Virus record (IMG/VR): IMGVR_UViG_3300015371_000220
Coordinates: 1 to 20,997 of that record
Source: a virus
Reading direction: 5' to 3' (one strand)
DNA length: 20,997 nucleotides
In this document: piece by piece, positions 1-7,289 of the stretch
Layout: each line of letters opens with the position of its first letter
Position numbering within the stretch: the first letter of the stretch is position 1
Program-made: the position numbers and the translations under genes
The notes under the pieces: generated by a model
Seen by the model: the letters and a program-made list of their open reading frames with translations, nothing else
What the model was told of the DNA's origin: nothing
The model's database searches: none

Positions 1-1315
1 CGCCGACGGCAAGGTGATCGTCGACGCGCGCACCATCGACCTGCGCAATGAGCGCTGGTGGCAGGACTACCCGCTGCAGGACCCCGACGGGACCGTCGTC
101 GACGAGCCGCTGCTGCACCGGCTCACCTACCAGCACGACCCCGACGACGACGACGACCTCGGCCTGACCTGGCAGCTCATCGACTTCCAGCGCGCCGCGC
201 AGGACTGCATCAACAAGATGCTCGAGTACAAGAACCGCGGGCTGGCGCTGCAGATGCTCGCCCCGGTCAACTCGCTGATCACGCGGCCCGACGACGTCCC
301 CAACGCGGTCCGCTACTACAAGCTCTCACCCAACGGCGAAAAGCCGCAATGGGAGGACCCGCCGAGCGCGCAAATCCTCAACGCGCTGCAGCAGATTTTC
401 AACCTGATCATCGAGCAGATGAACCGGGTCGCGTCCTACGAGGACGTCAAGGCCGAGAGCAACGTCGCCGCCAAGACGACGCAGGCGGTGATCGAGCAGT
501 CGCTCGCGCGCTGGCAGTCCTTCCTCGGCGACCTCGCCGTCTGGTGGTCGCGGCTGATGCGCCACTGCCTGAACCTGGTGGCGCGCTACTACAACGAGCC
601 GCGCACGCTGCAGATCAGGGGCCGCACGGGCTGGGAGTCGATCGCCGACTTCAAGGGCGCCCGGCTGCTCGGCCAGACCAACGTGCGCGTATTCCCCGGC
701 TCGCTGGAGTACCTCAGCCGCAACCAGATCATGGCTAAGACGCAGTACTACGCGTCGATGGGCTGGGTCACCCGCGAGCAAGCCATGGCGGCGATCGAGG
801 GCGGCCAGGCCGAGAAGATCACGGAGGGCTACGACCAGGACGTCGCGAAGGTCAACCGCATCATCGGGCGCATCCGCGACGGCACCGTCATGCAGATGCC
901 GACCCGCCAGGAAATGGTCGAGATCACCGACCCCATGACCGGGCAGCCGCTGCGCGTGCCCGAGGAGGTGCCGGTGTGGATGCCCTCCGATTGGGACAAC
1001 GTCGACGTCTGGCAGCAGCAGCTCGCGCTGTGGATGAAAACCCAGGACTTCGAGCTGCTCGGCGCCGTGCACCCGGACCGCGCCGAGGTCGCCAAGCTCA
1101 TGTGGGCCGGGCTCGACCAGCTCCAGGACCAGAAAGCCATGCAGGCCGCCCAGCGCCAGCAGGCGATGGCGCAGGCGCTCGGGATGGGCAACGCCGCCGC
1201 TCCGCAAGGCCCGCCGACGCCGCCGTCGCAGCCCAACGCGGCGGGGATGCCGAGTTCGGGCGCCAACGAGCCCGGCAAGGGACCGGGCTCGGGCGAGCAC
1301 ACCGGCCCGCAGTAA
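1..1315 (+). CDS. Portal protein, 3' part (5' end outside window)
   Basis: The reading frame is open from base 2, with no start needed inside the window. The GTG at 14 is internal, so this is the C-terminal part (about 437 residues) of a longer protein. Portals form the dodecameric ring at the capsid vertex through which DNA is packaged and ejected. The supporting evidence is context plus character. It lies directly before a scaffold-like and a capsid gene. It has a long helical middle with repeated Gln/Asn/Ala and aromatic residues (about residues 60-210), then a segment containing SRNQIMAKTQYYASMGWVT, of the kind seen in P22-like and other podovirus portals. The tail after about residue 385 is low-complexity Pro/Gly/Ala/Gln, typical of a disordered portal C-terminus. 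The acidic DDDDDD run near residue 45 is unusual. The family call is by recognition, not by search. Confidence 0.8.
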   Translation, partial: ADGKVIVDARTIDLRNERWWQDYPLQDPDGTVVDEPLLHRLTYQHDPDDDDDLGLTWQLIDFQRAAQDCINKMLEYKNRGLALQMLAPVNSLITRPDDVPNAVRYYKLSPNGEKPQWEDPPSAQILNALQQIFNLIIEQMNRVASYEDVKAESNVAAKTTQAVIEQSLARWQSFLGDLAVWWSRLMRHCLNLVARYYNEPRTLQIRGRTGWESIADFKGARLLGQTNVRVFPGSLEYLSRNQIMAKTQYYASMGWVTREQAMAAIEGGQAEKITEGYDQDVAKVNRIIGRIRDGTVMQMPTRQEMVEITDPMTGQPLRVPEEVPVWMPSDWDNVDVWQQQLALWMKTQDFELLGAVHPDRAEVAKLMWAGLDQLQDQKAMQAAQRQQAMAQALGMGNAAAPQGPPTPPSQPNAAGMPSSGANEPGKGPGSGEHTGPQ

Positions 1316-1393
1316 CCGACTTCCACCAGCGGGACACGCCCTCGACGGGCACCCCGAAATCGCCGGATACGCGATGAGCACCCGGCCAACCAC

Positions 1394-1399
1394 AAGGAG
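1394..1399 (+). promoter_or_regulatory. Shine-Dalgarno site of scaffold gene
   Basis: AAGGAG lies 8 bases before the ATG at 1408. It is one of the few clear ribosome binding sites in the virion gene cluster, where most genes start on overlaps. Confidence 0.75.
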
Positions 1400-1407
1400 C
1401 ACTCACC

Positions 1408-2115
1408 ATGAGTGAGCAGGCCGCACCCGCCGAAGGCGGGACGACGCCGCCTGCTGTTGCCGGACCCGAAGGGACACCCGGCACAGCCGAGCAGCAAGCC
1501 ACGCAGGAGCAGCAGGCCGTTGATTGGCAGGACCGCTATCAGCACCTGCAGCCCGAGTACACCCGGGTCACGCAGGAGAACGCGACGCTGCGCGAGCAGG
1601 TTGAGTATGCGCACTCGCTGCTTTCCTCAGACGACCCGGACACCCGTCGCGCGGCAGCAGAAGCGCTCGGCTATGTGCTCGAGGACGAGCCCCAACCCGG
1701 TGTGAACGAGGACCCGCTCGAGCAGTTCGGCGAGCGGCTCGGCCGCATCGAAGAATCCCTGACCCAGCGCCAGCAGGACGCTGAGGACGAGGCGTACGCC
1801 GAACAGGTGCGCGCCGTCGTCGACGAGCGTCTGAGCGGGCTCGGGATACCAGAGGACGACCAGGATTGGGTGTTGGCGTACGCCATCAACGCGCTACCGA
1901 TCACCGAGGAGGGCCTGCCGGACATCCAGCAGGCGTTCCGGGTGTTCCAGGCGCGCGAAACCGAACGCCAAAGGGCGTGGGCGCAGTCCAAGCAGGCCCC
2001 GCACTTCTCTCCGCACGGGCAGCCAGCAACCGAGGTCCCGAACCTCGACAACCGCCAAGAGCGCCAGGACTGGATGACTCGCCGCTTGATGGAGGGCGAG
2101 CAAGCCGGGTACTGA
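1408..2115 (+). CDS. Scaffold-like protein
   Basis: The protein has 235 residues and is acidic, rich in Gln and Glu, with predicted coiled-coil/helical character from about residue 40 to 180 and no hydrophobic core pattern. The N-terminal 40 residues are low-complexity Ala/Pro/Gly/Thr. The C-terminus (about 195-235) holds a short mixed-charge helix with DNRQERQDWMTRRL, the sort of segment that contacts coat protein in scaffold proteins. The position between portal and major capsid is the classical scaffold slot. The ATG at 1408 is preceded by AAGGAG at 1394-1399, which fixes the start. Scaffold proteins template procapsid assembly and are then removed. No protease gene is visible nearby, so removal by exit rather than cleavage is plausible (inference). 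Confidence 0.75.
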   Translation: MSEQAAPAEGGTTPPAVAGPEGTPGTAEQQATQEQQAVDWQDRYQHLQPEYTRVTQENATLREQVEYAHSLLSSDDPDTRRAAAEALGYVLEDEPQPGVNEDPLEQFGERLGRIEESLTQRQQDAEDEAYAEQVRAVVDERLSGLGIPEDDQDWVLAYAINALPITEEGLPDIQQAFRVFQARETERQRAWAQSKQAPHFSPHGQPATEVPNLDNRQERQDWMTRRLMEGEQAGY

Positions 2116-2156
2116 CGCGGGCGGATCGGGGCGGGTCCGGCAACCCCCTTCCTCTC

Positions 2157-2161
2157 AGGAG
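2157..2161 (+). promoter_or_regulatory. Shine-Dalgarno site of major capsid gene
   Basis: AGGAG lies 6 bases before the ATG at 2168 and decides that start. A strong independent site fits the high expression expected for coat protein. Confidence 0.75.
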
Positions 2162-2167
2162 AACAAG

Positions 2168-3421
2168 ATGCCGCAGACAGCGGTGAGCATGGCCCAGGTG
2201 ATGAAAGAAGCCTGGACCGCCGAACGGCTGCAGAAGCAGTTCGAGGACAAGAACATGCCGCTCGGCAAGATCGAGGCGCTGCGCGGCGTGATGATCGGCC
2301 GACAGGCGCAGACCCCGGTGTGGGGCGGCCGTTCAGGCGCCTTCACGTCCGTCGGCGCCGGTGGCGGCAACCTGAACCCGGCGCAGCAGCAGCCGGTCGC
2401 GCAGGCGCTCTGGACCCTGGTTTACAACTGGTTCCAGATCGAGCTGGACACGTCGGCGCTGGCGCAGGCGTCGGGCCAGAATCTGCAGTCGATCGTCGGG
2501 GGCAAGGACCTCGAGATCGAAGGCGCGATCGAGAACACCAAGCACCAGATGACGCGCATGGTGGTCACCAACGGCGACGGCATCGTCGCCGCGGCTGACA
2601 CCACCGCGTCGGCGACGGTCATCAAGCTGATCGCCGCCGCGGCCGAAGGCGCGTCCTACGGCTACTCGGCGCTGGTGCGCGGCTGGCTGTTCCCGAACAT
2701 GCCGGTCGACGTCGGCACCACGGGCGACTCCGATGCGCTTGCCACAGAGGCGGTCATCCAGTCGGTCGACTACTCCAACCCGGCAGCGCCGACGGTGACG
2801 ATGCCGAGCGCGATCGCGACGACGGCGGGGACGCACTTCTTCTACATCCCCAACCCGAACTCGCCGACCGCTCCCAACCCGGAGCTGAACGGGCTCCGGC
2901 AGATCATCGGCTCGGGTGCGCTCGGCGGCCTGAACCCCGCCAGCGCCGGACAGGAGTTCTGGCGCGGCGCGGCCCGAGACACCACCACCACCGTGTTCTC
3001 GCTCGACCTGCCGCTGAACTTGCAGCGGTACGTCCTGCAGAACTCCAACGAGCCGGGCACGGACGTCTGGACCAGCTACCGGCAGCAGGCGAACTTCTAC
3101 GCGCTGCTGCAGAACCAGGTCATGTTCTCGGGCGATCAGAACCTCGCCGCGGGCAACGTGAGCGGGCCGAAGTGGAACGGCATGTCGGTGCAGGCGTTCG
3201 CCGACGTGCTCGACACCGACTGGTACCAGCTCACGCTGTCGGACCTGGTCCGCATCAAGTCCGCGCTGGATAAGCCGACCTGGGCGTCGGACATCGAAGG
3301 CTCGGGCCAGTCGTTCGGGTGGAAGCAGGGCACGACGCGGTTCGTCGACGGCCTCGTCTACCCGATGCAGCTCGGCGCCCAGCGCCGCAACACGCAGGCG
3401 GGGGCGCTGGCGCTCAAGTAG
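2168..3421 (+). CDS. Major capsid protein
   Basis: The protein has 417 residues, the normal size for a phage coat protein. It follows the portal and scaffold genes and has the best ribosome binding site of the region. The N-terminal part (about 1-75) is helical and charged. About residues 75-165 look like the coat core with a long spine-type helix (NWFQIELDTSALAQASGQN). Residues about 180-235 form a Thr/Ser/Pro-rich beta insertion (including VDVGTTGDSDALATEA), like the surface domains of other coat proteins. The C-terminal half (about 255-400) contains conserved-looking NFYALLQNQVMFSG and ends in a Lys. An HK97-type fold is expected from family knowledge but cannot be proven by eye. It builds the icosahedral shell. 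The stop codon runs directly into a hairpin pair that may set its transcript end. Confidence 0.85.
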   Translation: MPQTAVSMAQVMKEAWTAERLQKQFEDKNMPLGKIEALRGVMIGRQAQTPVWGGRSGAFTSVGAGGGNLNPAQQQPVAQALWTLVYNWFQIELDTSALAQASGQNLQSIVGGKDLEIEGAIENTKHQMTRMVVTNGDGIVAAADTTASATVIKLIAAAAEGASYGYSALVRGWLFPNMPVDVGTTGDSDALATEAVIQSVDYSNPAAPTVTMPSAIATTAGTHFFYIPNPNSPTAPNPELNGLRQIIGSGALGGLNPASAGQEFWRGAARDTTTTVFSLDLPLNLQRYVLQNSNEPGTDVWTSYRQQANFYALLQNQVMFSGDQNLAAGNVSGPKWNGMSVQAFADVLDTDWYQLTLSDLVRIKSALDKPTWASDIEGSGQSFGWKQGTTRFVDGLVYPMQLGAQRRNTQAGALALK

Positions 3422-3438
3422 TCCGAGCCCCCTCGGAC
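3421..3438 (+). terminator. Hairpin immediately after the capsid stop codon
   Basis: GTCCGAG (3421-3427) and CTCGGAC (3432-3438) form a perfect 7-bp stem with a CCCC loop, beginning at the last base of the capsid stop. There is no T-tract, so it is either a non-canonical terminator or an RNA-stabilising 3' structure. Confidence 0.5.
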
Positions 3439-3442
3439 GTCC

Positions 3443-3486
3443 GGCCGGGCGCCCGCCCTCGACCTCCCTGTCGCGGGCGCCCGGCC
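3443..3486 (+). terminator. Strong 14-bp hairpin between capsid gene and next gene
   Basis: A perfect 14-bp, almost pure G+C stem (3443-3456 with 3473-3486) encloses a 16-base loop. It is followed by a C/T-rich stretch (atcccctcctccc) rather than a run of T. Together with the preceding hairpin it fills most of the 78-base gap. It probably acts as a partial terminator or RNA-stability element, giving coat mRNA in excess over downstream genes. Confidence 0.6.
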
Positions 3487-3499
3487 ATCCCCTCCTCCC

Positions 3500-4069
3500 A
3501 TGCCTCTGTTCGTACCCCCCAGCGTCGCGCGCGAACTTCGCGAGCGCACCATGAGCTTTCGCGAGGACGTGCTGCGTTCCTGCGACCTCGACGACACCGA
3601 CCCGCGGCTGATCGAGATGAACCGGGTCCTGCACATGATCAATCGGCGGCTGCTGCTCGTGCGCGCGCGCGAGCGCGTTGTGCCCGGCGTGCCGATGAAG
3701 CCGGGCTACTACCACCTGCTCGTCGACGGCGACGCCGACACCGGCGCGCCGATCAGCGTGACCGTCATCGAAGGCAAGGACGGCGAGTTCGTCGAGCCCA
3801 CCTCGCGCGTGTTCGAGAAGCTCGCCGCGGGCGACATGCGCGAGCGGCGCAACCTCGAGCGCTTCAAGAAGGCCGACCTCGACGAGTGGGTGCGCAACGA
3901 GGCCGAGAAGGCCCGCGACGCCGAGGAGCGGCGCGAGGACGTCAAGGACCGCGTCAACGCCTACACGCGCACGTCGGTGTCGATGAACCAGGGCACGCCC
4001 TGGACCCAGAACGCGCAACCCAACGCGTTGCGCGCGCGCGACGAGAAGAAGAAGAAGGGCAAGCGCTGA
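3500..4069 (+). CDS. Unknown charged phage protein after capsid
   Basis: I do not recognise this 189-residue protein. Residues about 17-55 look helical. Residues 60-100 include GYYHLLVDGDADTGAPIS and VTVIEGKDGEFVEP, which look like short beta strands. Residues 105-145 are a long charged helix rich in Arg, Glu and Asp. The end is a lysine cluster (EKKKKGKR). The position between coat protein and adaptor suggests a head-completion, decoration or head-interior role, but that is inference. The start is uncertain. The ATG at 3500 and an in-frame ATG at 3551 (MSFREDVLRS) both lack a ribosome binding site, and the strong hairpin lies just upstream of 3500. It abuts the next gene. Confidence 0.65.
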   Translation: MPLFVPPSVARELRERTMSFREDVLRSCDLDDTDPRLIEMNRVLHMINRRLLLVRARERVVPGVPMKPGYYHLLVDGDADTGAPISVTVIEGKDGEFVEPTSRVFEKLAAGDMRERRNLERFKKADLDEWVRNEAEKARDAEERREDVKDRVNAYTRTSVSMNQGTPWTQNAQPNALRARDEKKKKGKR

Positions 4070-4684
4070 GTGAACGGCATGGCGCTCAGCGACGCGCAGG
4101 TCGAGCTTGCCGCCCGCGGCTTTGACTACCTGACGCCGCAGCGGATGACGATGATGCTCAACGCGGGCAAGAACGCCTTCGAGGACGCCTGGGAATGGCC
4201 GTGGCTGCAGGTCGTGATGTTCGGCCCGGCGCCGCTGGTGATCCCCGACCTCAAGTACGTCACCCTGGTCAAGAACGGCGTCGATGAGCTGATCGGCCTC
4301 GACCTTCGGCAGCTCGGCCTCGGCAGCAGTGACCTCAACCTTCCCGGGACGCCCGAGCACTGGTATCTGGCAGACCAGGTCGGCGACGCGGTCACGATGC
4401 GCGTGTGGCCCGCGGGCGAGGCCGAGTTGTCCGTCGTCTACATCCGCCACTCGCCCGAGCTGGTCGACCCCGACGACACCCCGCTGATCCCCGCGCGCCA
4501 TCAGTCGCTGTGGATCGACTACGCGGTCGTCGAGGCCTACCACGACTCCGACAACTACGCGGGCGCGCAGGCGCTGCGCGGGGAGATCGCCGTCCGGCTG
4601 CAGGCGGTGATCGAGACCTACGAGACGCGCAACCGCCAGCACTCGTTGCCGATGACGGTGCGCGGCTTCGACGAGGACGGCTGA
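4070..4684 (+). CDS. Head-tail adaptor protein (SU10-adaptor-like)
   Basis: The protein has 204 residues, right for podovirus adaptors that dock under the portal and carry the tail nozzle. The N-terminal helices (about 8-45) contain LTPQRMTMMLNAGKNAFED. A beta-rich centre (50-125) has VIPDLKYVTLVKNG and HWYLADQVGDAVTMRVWP. The C-terminal helical bundle (140-195) has DYAVVEAYHDSDNYAGAQA and RLQAVIETYETRN. This order resembles the phage SU10/T7 gp11-type adaptor fold as I recall the family. The GTG at 4070 directly follows the previous stop; an ATG at 4079 (residue 4) is an equally good start. The gene overlaps the next start by one base (TGATG), so translation is coupled. Confidence 0.65.
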   Translation: MNGMALSDAQVELAARGFDYLTPQRMTMMLNAGKNAFEDAWEWPWLQVVMFGPAPLVIPDLKYVTLVKNGVDELIGLDLRQLGLGSSDLNLPGTPEHWYLADQVGDAVTMRVWPAGEAELSVVYIRHSPELVDPDDTPLIPARHQSLWIDYAVVEAYHDSDNYAGAQALRGEIAVRLQAVIETYETRNRQHSLPMTVRGFDEDG

Positions 4685-6390
4685 TGGCGACGGCCGCTTA
4701 CATCAACGGCTACCGCCAGTACACCTATGCCGACTTCTCGGGCGGCCTGAACCTCCGCGACAAGGCCGACACCGTCGGCGATCGCGAGGCGATCGACCTC
4801 CTCAATGTCACGTTCAATGAGCGCGGCGCGATCATGCAGCGCGACGGCTTCGCCGACCTCGGCGACACCGACCTGACCAACCGCGTCGACAGCCTCGGCG
4901 CCTACTACCGCGCCGACGGGCTACGCCAGCTCGTCGCTGGGTGCGGCACCCGGCTCGACGTCCTCGACGTCGGCGGCCACATCGACGGCTCCCTGACCGG
5001 CCTGCTCGGCGGCCCCTGGTCGTTCGTGCGCTTCGCCGCGCCCGGCTCGGAGCATCTCTACGCCGCCAACGGCCTCAACACGCCCCAGCGCTGGGACGGC
5101 TCGGCCTGGGTCTCCGGCGATGCGATCGCCAACGTCGACGGCGTCGCCGGTCGCGCGATGCCGAAGGCGGGCTCGCTCGCCGTCACCGCCACCGTGCCCG
5201 GTGACACCTCCGGCTCCAACGCCTCCAACCGGCTGATCGCCACCGCGTTCGGCACGCAAGGCAACGGCGGGCCGGGCGGCGCGCCGACGAACCCCAGCCG
5301 CTGGTACGCCTCCAACCCCGGCCAGCCGGAGCGCTGGGAGACCGACGGCGCCGCAGGGCCGCCCGTGCGCGGACGCAACTTCGGCGACCTCACCCCCGGC
5401 GACGGCGAGCAGATCATGGCCGCCGTCACCTGGCGCGAACTCGTGTTCATCTTCAAGGAGACGAAGTTCTTCGTGCTCTGGGGTGAGAGCACCGCCGCCG
5501 ACGGGACACCCATCTTCAACTTCCGCGAGGTCGTCAACTCCGTGGGACTCGCTTCACGGCTGGCGGTCACCGTGGGCCGCGACGGCGTCTACTTCTTCAA
5601 CCGCCGCGGCGTGTATCGCACGTCGGGCGGCAACCCCGAGCTGCTCTCCGACCGGCTCGACCCGCTGTGGACCGGCAACCCCGCCGACTACTACCGCGGC
5701 GACCCGATCAACCTCGGCCAGCTCGGGCGGGTGCGCCTGCACTGGCTGATGGAGCAACTGTTCGTCGCCGTCCCCACCGGCGTGCGCACCGTCAACGATC
5801 GGATGCTGGTCTACGACACCGAACACAAATGGTGGACCGTGTACGACATCGCCGCCTCGGCGCTCGCCGGGTTCCGGCGCGCCGACCAGGCCGAGCTGCA
5901 CCACGGCTACGCCAGCGGCCCGCAACGCGTCGGGCATCGCTCGTTCGGCTCGGTCACCGACCGCGGCCAGCCGATCACCTCGCGCTGGCGCTCGGGCTGG
6001 TCGGACTACGCCTCGAGCCAGGTCAAGACGATTCGTGAGACGCGCGCATGGGGGCGCGGCGCGGTGCGCGCCTCCTTTTCCGCCGACTACCAGCTCAACG
6101 AGCGCGGCAGCGTGCCGATGCCGTTCACCGTCCTCGGCGATGAGTGGACCTACGCGAAGCTGACCGCCGCCGACGGCACCTACGCCCAGCTCGGCGCCAC
6201 CTACACCAGCTACGCCAACCTGACCGGCAACGTCCCGGCCGTGCCGCAGATCGGCGATTGGCTCGCCCGCTATGCCATCCGCGGCGTCGTGTTCTCGACG
6301 GAGTTCGCCAACGATCCGCTGCTGCCGTACTGGTCGGTGCATCGCGTCGCCAGGCACATGCGCGAGATCAGAGAGCCGTCGATCGCGTGA
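4684..6390 (+). CDS. Beta-propeller / tail-nozzle-like protein
   Basis: The protein has 568 residues and starts at the ATG that overlaps the adaptor stop by one base. The open frame extends further upstream, but that part lies inside the adaptor gene. The N-terminal motif DFSGGLNLRDKADTVGDREA followed by NVTFNERGAIMQRDGF is the signature opening of phage proteins that form a propeller-like nozzle or stabilisation protein under the adaptor. The middle is repetitive beta sheet, with strands ending in aromatic-plus-Gly patterns (for example LVFIFKETKFFVLWGE, GVYFFNRRGVYRTSGG, MLVYDTEHKWWTVYDI). The C-terminal region (about 445-568) repeats T-Y-A-[KQN]-L units. It is predicted to form the short tail tube through which DNA leaves. 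Its stop overlaps the next start (GTGA). Confidence 0.75.
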   Translation: MATAAYINGYRQYTYADFSGGLNLRDKADTVGDREAIDLLNVTFNERGAIMQRDGFADLGDTDLTNRVDSLGAYYRADGLRQLVAGCGTRLDVLDVGGHIDGSLTGLLGGPWSFVRFAAPGSEHLYAANGLNTPQRWDGSAWVSGDAIANVDGVAGRAMPKAGSLAVTATVPGDTSGSNASNRLIATAFGTQGNGGPGGAPTNPSRWYASNPGQPERWETDGAAGPPVRGRNFGDLTPGDGEQIMAAVTWRELVFIFKETKFFVLWGESTAADGTPIFNFREVVNSVGLASRLAVTVGRDGVYFFNRRGVYRTSGGNPELLSDRLDPLWTGNPADYYRGDPINLGQLGRVRLHWLMEQLFVAVPTGVRTVNDRMLVYDTEHKWWTVYDIAASALAGFRRADQAELHHGYASGPQRVGHRSFGSVTDRGQPITSRWRSGWSDYASSQVKTIRETRAWGRGAVRASFSADYQLNERGSVPMPFTVLGDEWTYAKLTAADGTYAQLGATYTSYANLTGNVPAVPQIGDWLARYAIRGVVFSTEFANDPLLPYWSVHRVARHMREIREPSIA

Positions 6391-7289
6391 CCGAACAACT
6401 CGAACTCGGCCAGGTCACCGACGTCTACGTACGGCGCGCGCTCGAGCGCCTGTCAACGCGCCGCAGCGGCGGGGCCACCGGGCCGCCCGGTCCAGCCGGT
6501 CAAGCCGGGCTTGTGTGGCGGGACGAATGGGACCCGACCGTCGCCTACCACCCGGGCGACGCCGTCGAGCACAACGGCAGCTCATGGATCGCCCCCGCCG
6601 ACATGCCGGTCGGCGTCGAACCCGGCGTCATCCCGACCGACCCGGTGCTCTACACGATCCGCGGCGTGCGCGTGCACGCCTCCGAGCGCATCGCCTCGTC
6701 GACCTACATCACCCGGACGATCGACGCATCCTCCGATACGACCGACGTCAGCGGCCGCAAGGCGGTGGCGCTGCTGCTCGACCGCACCGGCTCGAGCGCG
6801 CACGTCCTGACGTTCCGCAACGATCACGCGACCTCCAACCTCAGCGTCGGGATATGGGACACGGGCGGCGGCTTCCAAACCGGCTGGTCGGTCACGCTCA
6901 CGCCCGGCACAGAAGGCACGATCACGCTCCCGGCTGAGACGCGCGACCTCATCGCCCTCGCCTACTTCACGACCTCCGACGCGGGCAACTTCGCCGCCAA
7001 GGTCACCAACCCGGGGCTGCTGGTGCCGCCGCTGCTGATCCCGCCCGAATGGGACCTGCTCGCCGCCAAGGGCGACCCGGGCGCCACCACCGGCGACCTC
7101 ACCTACACGCACACGCAGGGCGTGGCGTCGGCGAGCTGGACGGTCGTGCACGGCCTGCACAAGTACGTCTCCGTCGACGTCGTCGACACGGGCGACTCCG
7201 TCGTGATCCCGAGCGTGCACTACGACAGCGTCGACCAGGTGACGCTGTCGTTCGGCTCGCCGACCTCCGGAAAGGCGTTCGTGAACTGA
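6387..7289 (+). CDS. Tail appendage/fiber with collagen-like and carbohydrate-binding-like segments
   Basis: The protein has 300 residues and starts on a GTG overlapping the previous stop by 4 bases; the longer open frame upstream is a shadow of the nozzle gene. Residues 28-41 are a short collagen-like GPPGPAGQAG stretch. Residues 43-80 (VWRDEWDPTVAYHPGDAVEH, then NGSSWIA) have the W..Y..GD.V...G..W pattern of ChtBD3/CBM5-12-type domains. Residues 90-215 are beta-rich. Residues 237-300 match a recurrent phage C-terminal fiber domain in which YTHTQGVASASWTVVHGL is followed by a V-x-D repeat and a final short beta strand. It likely sits at the tail and contacts the cell envelope. The one-base overlap with the next gene (TGATG) indicates coupling. 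Confidence 0.7.
   Translation: MTEQLELGQVTDVYVRRALERLSTRRSGGATGPPGPAGQAGLVWRDEWDPTVAYHPGDAVEHNGSSWIAPADMPVGVEPGVIPTDPVLYTIRGVRVHASERIASSTYITRTIDASSDTTDVSGRKAVALLLDRTGSSAHVLTFRNDHATSNLSVGIWDTGGGFQTGWSVTLTPGTEGTITLPAETRDLIALAYFTTSDAGNFAAKVTNPGLLVPPLLIPPEWDLLAAKGDPGATTGDLTYTHTQGVASASWTVVHGLHKYVSVDVVDTGDSVVIPSVHYDSVDQVTLSFGSPTSGKAFVN

Noticed and set aside
2333-4642. 769-aa open frame on the minus strand
   Set aside because: It is antisense to the coat, unknown and adaptor genes. It is Arg/Ala/Leu/Val-rich as expected for the shadow of GC-rich codons, and has no domain or start site.
4405-4683. 93-codon N-terminal extension of the nozzle gene
   Set aside because: It lies in a different frame within the adaptor gene and is Arg/Pro-rich. 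The TGATG overlap and the DFSGGLNLRD motif fix the start at 4684.
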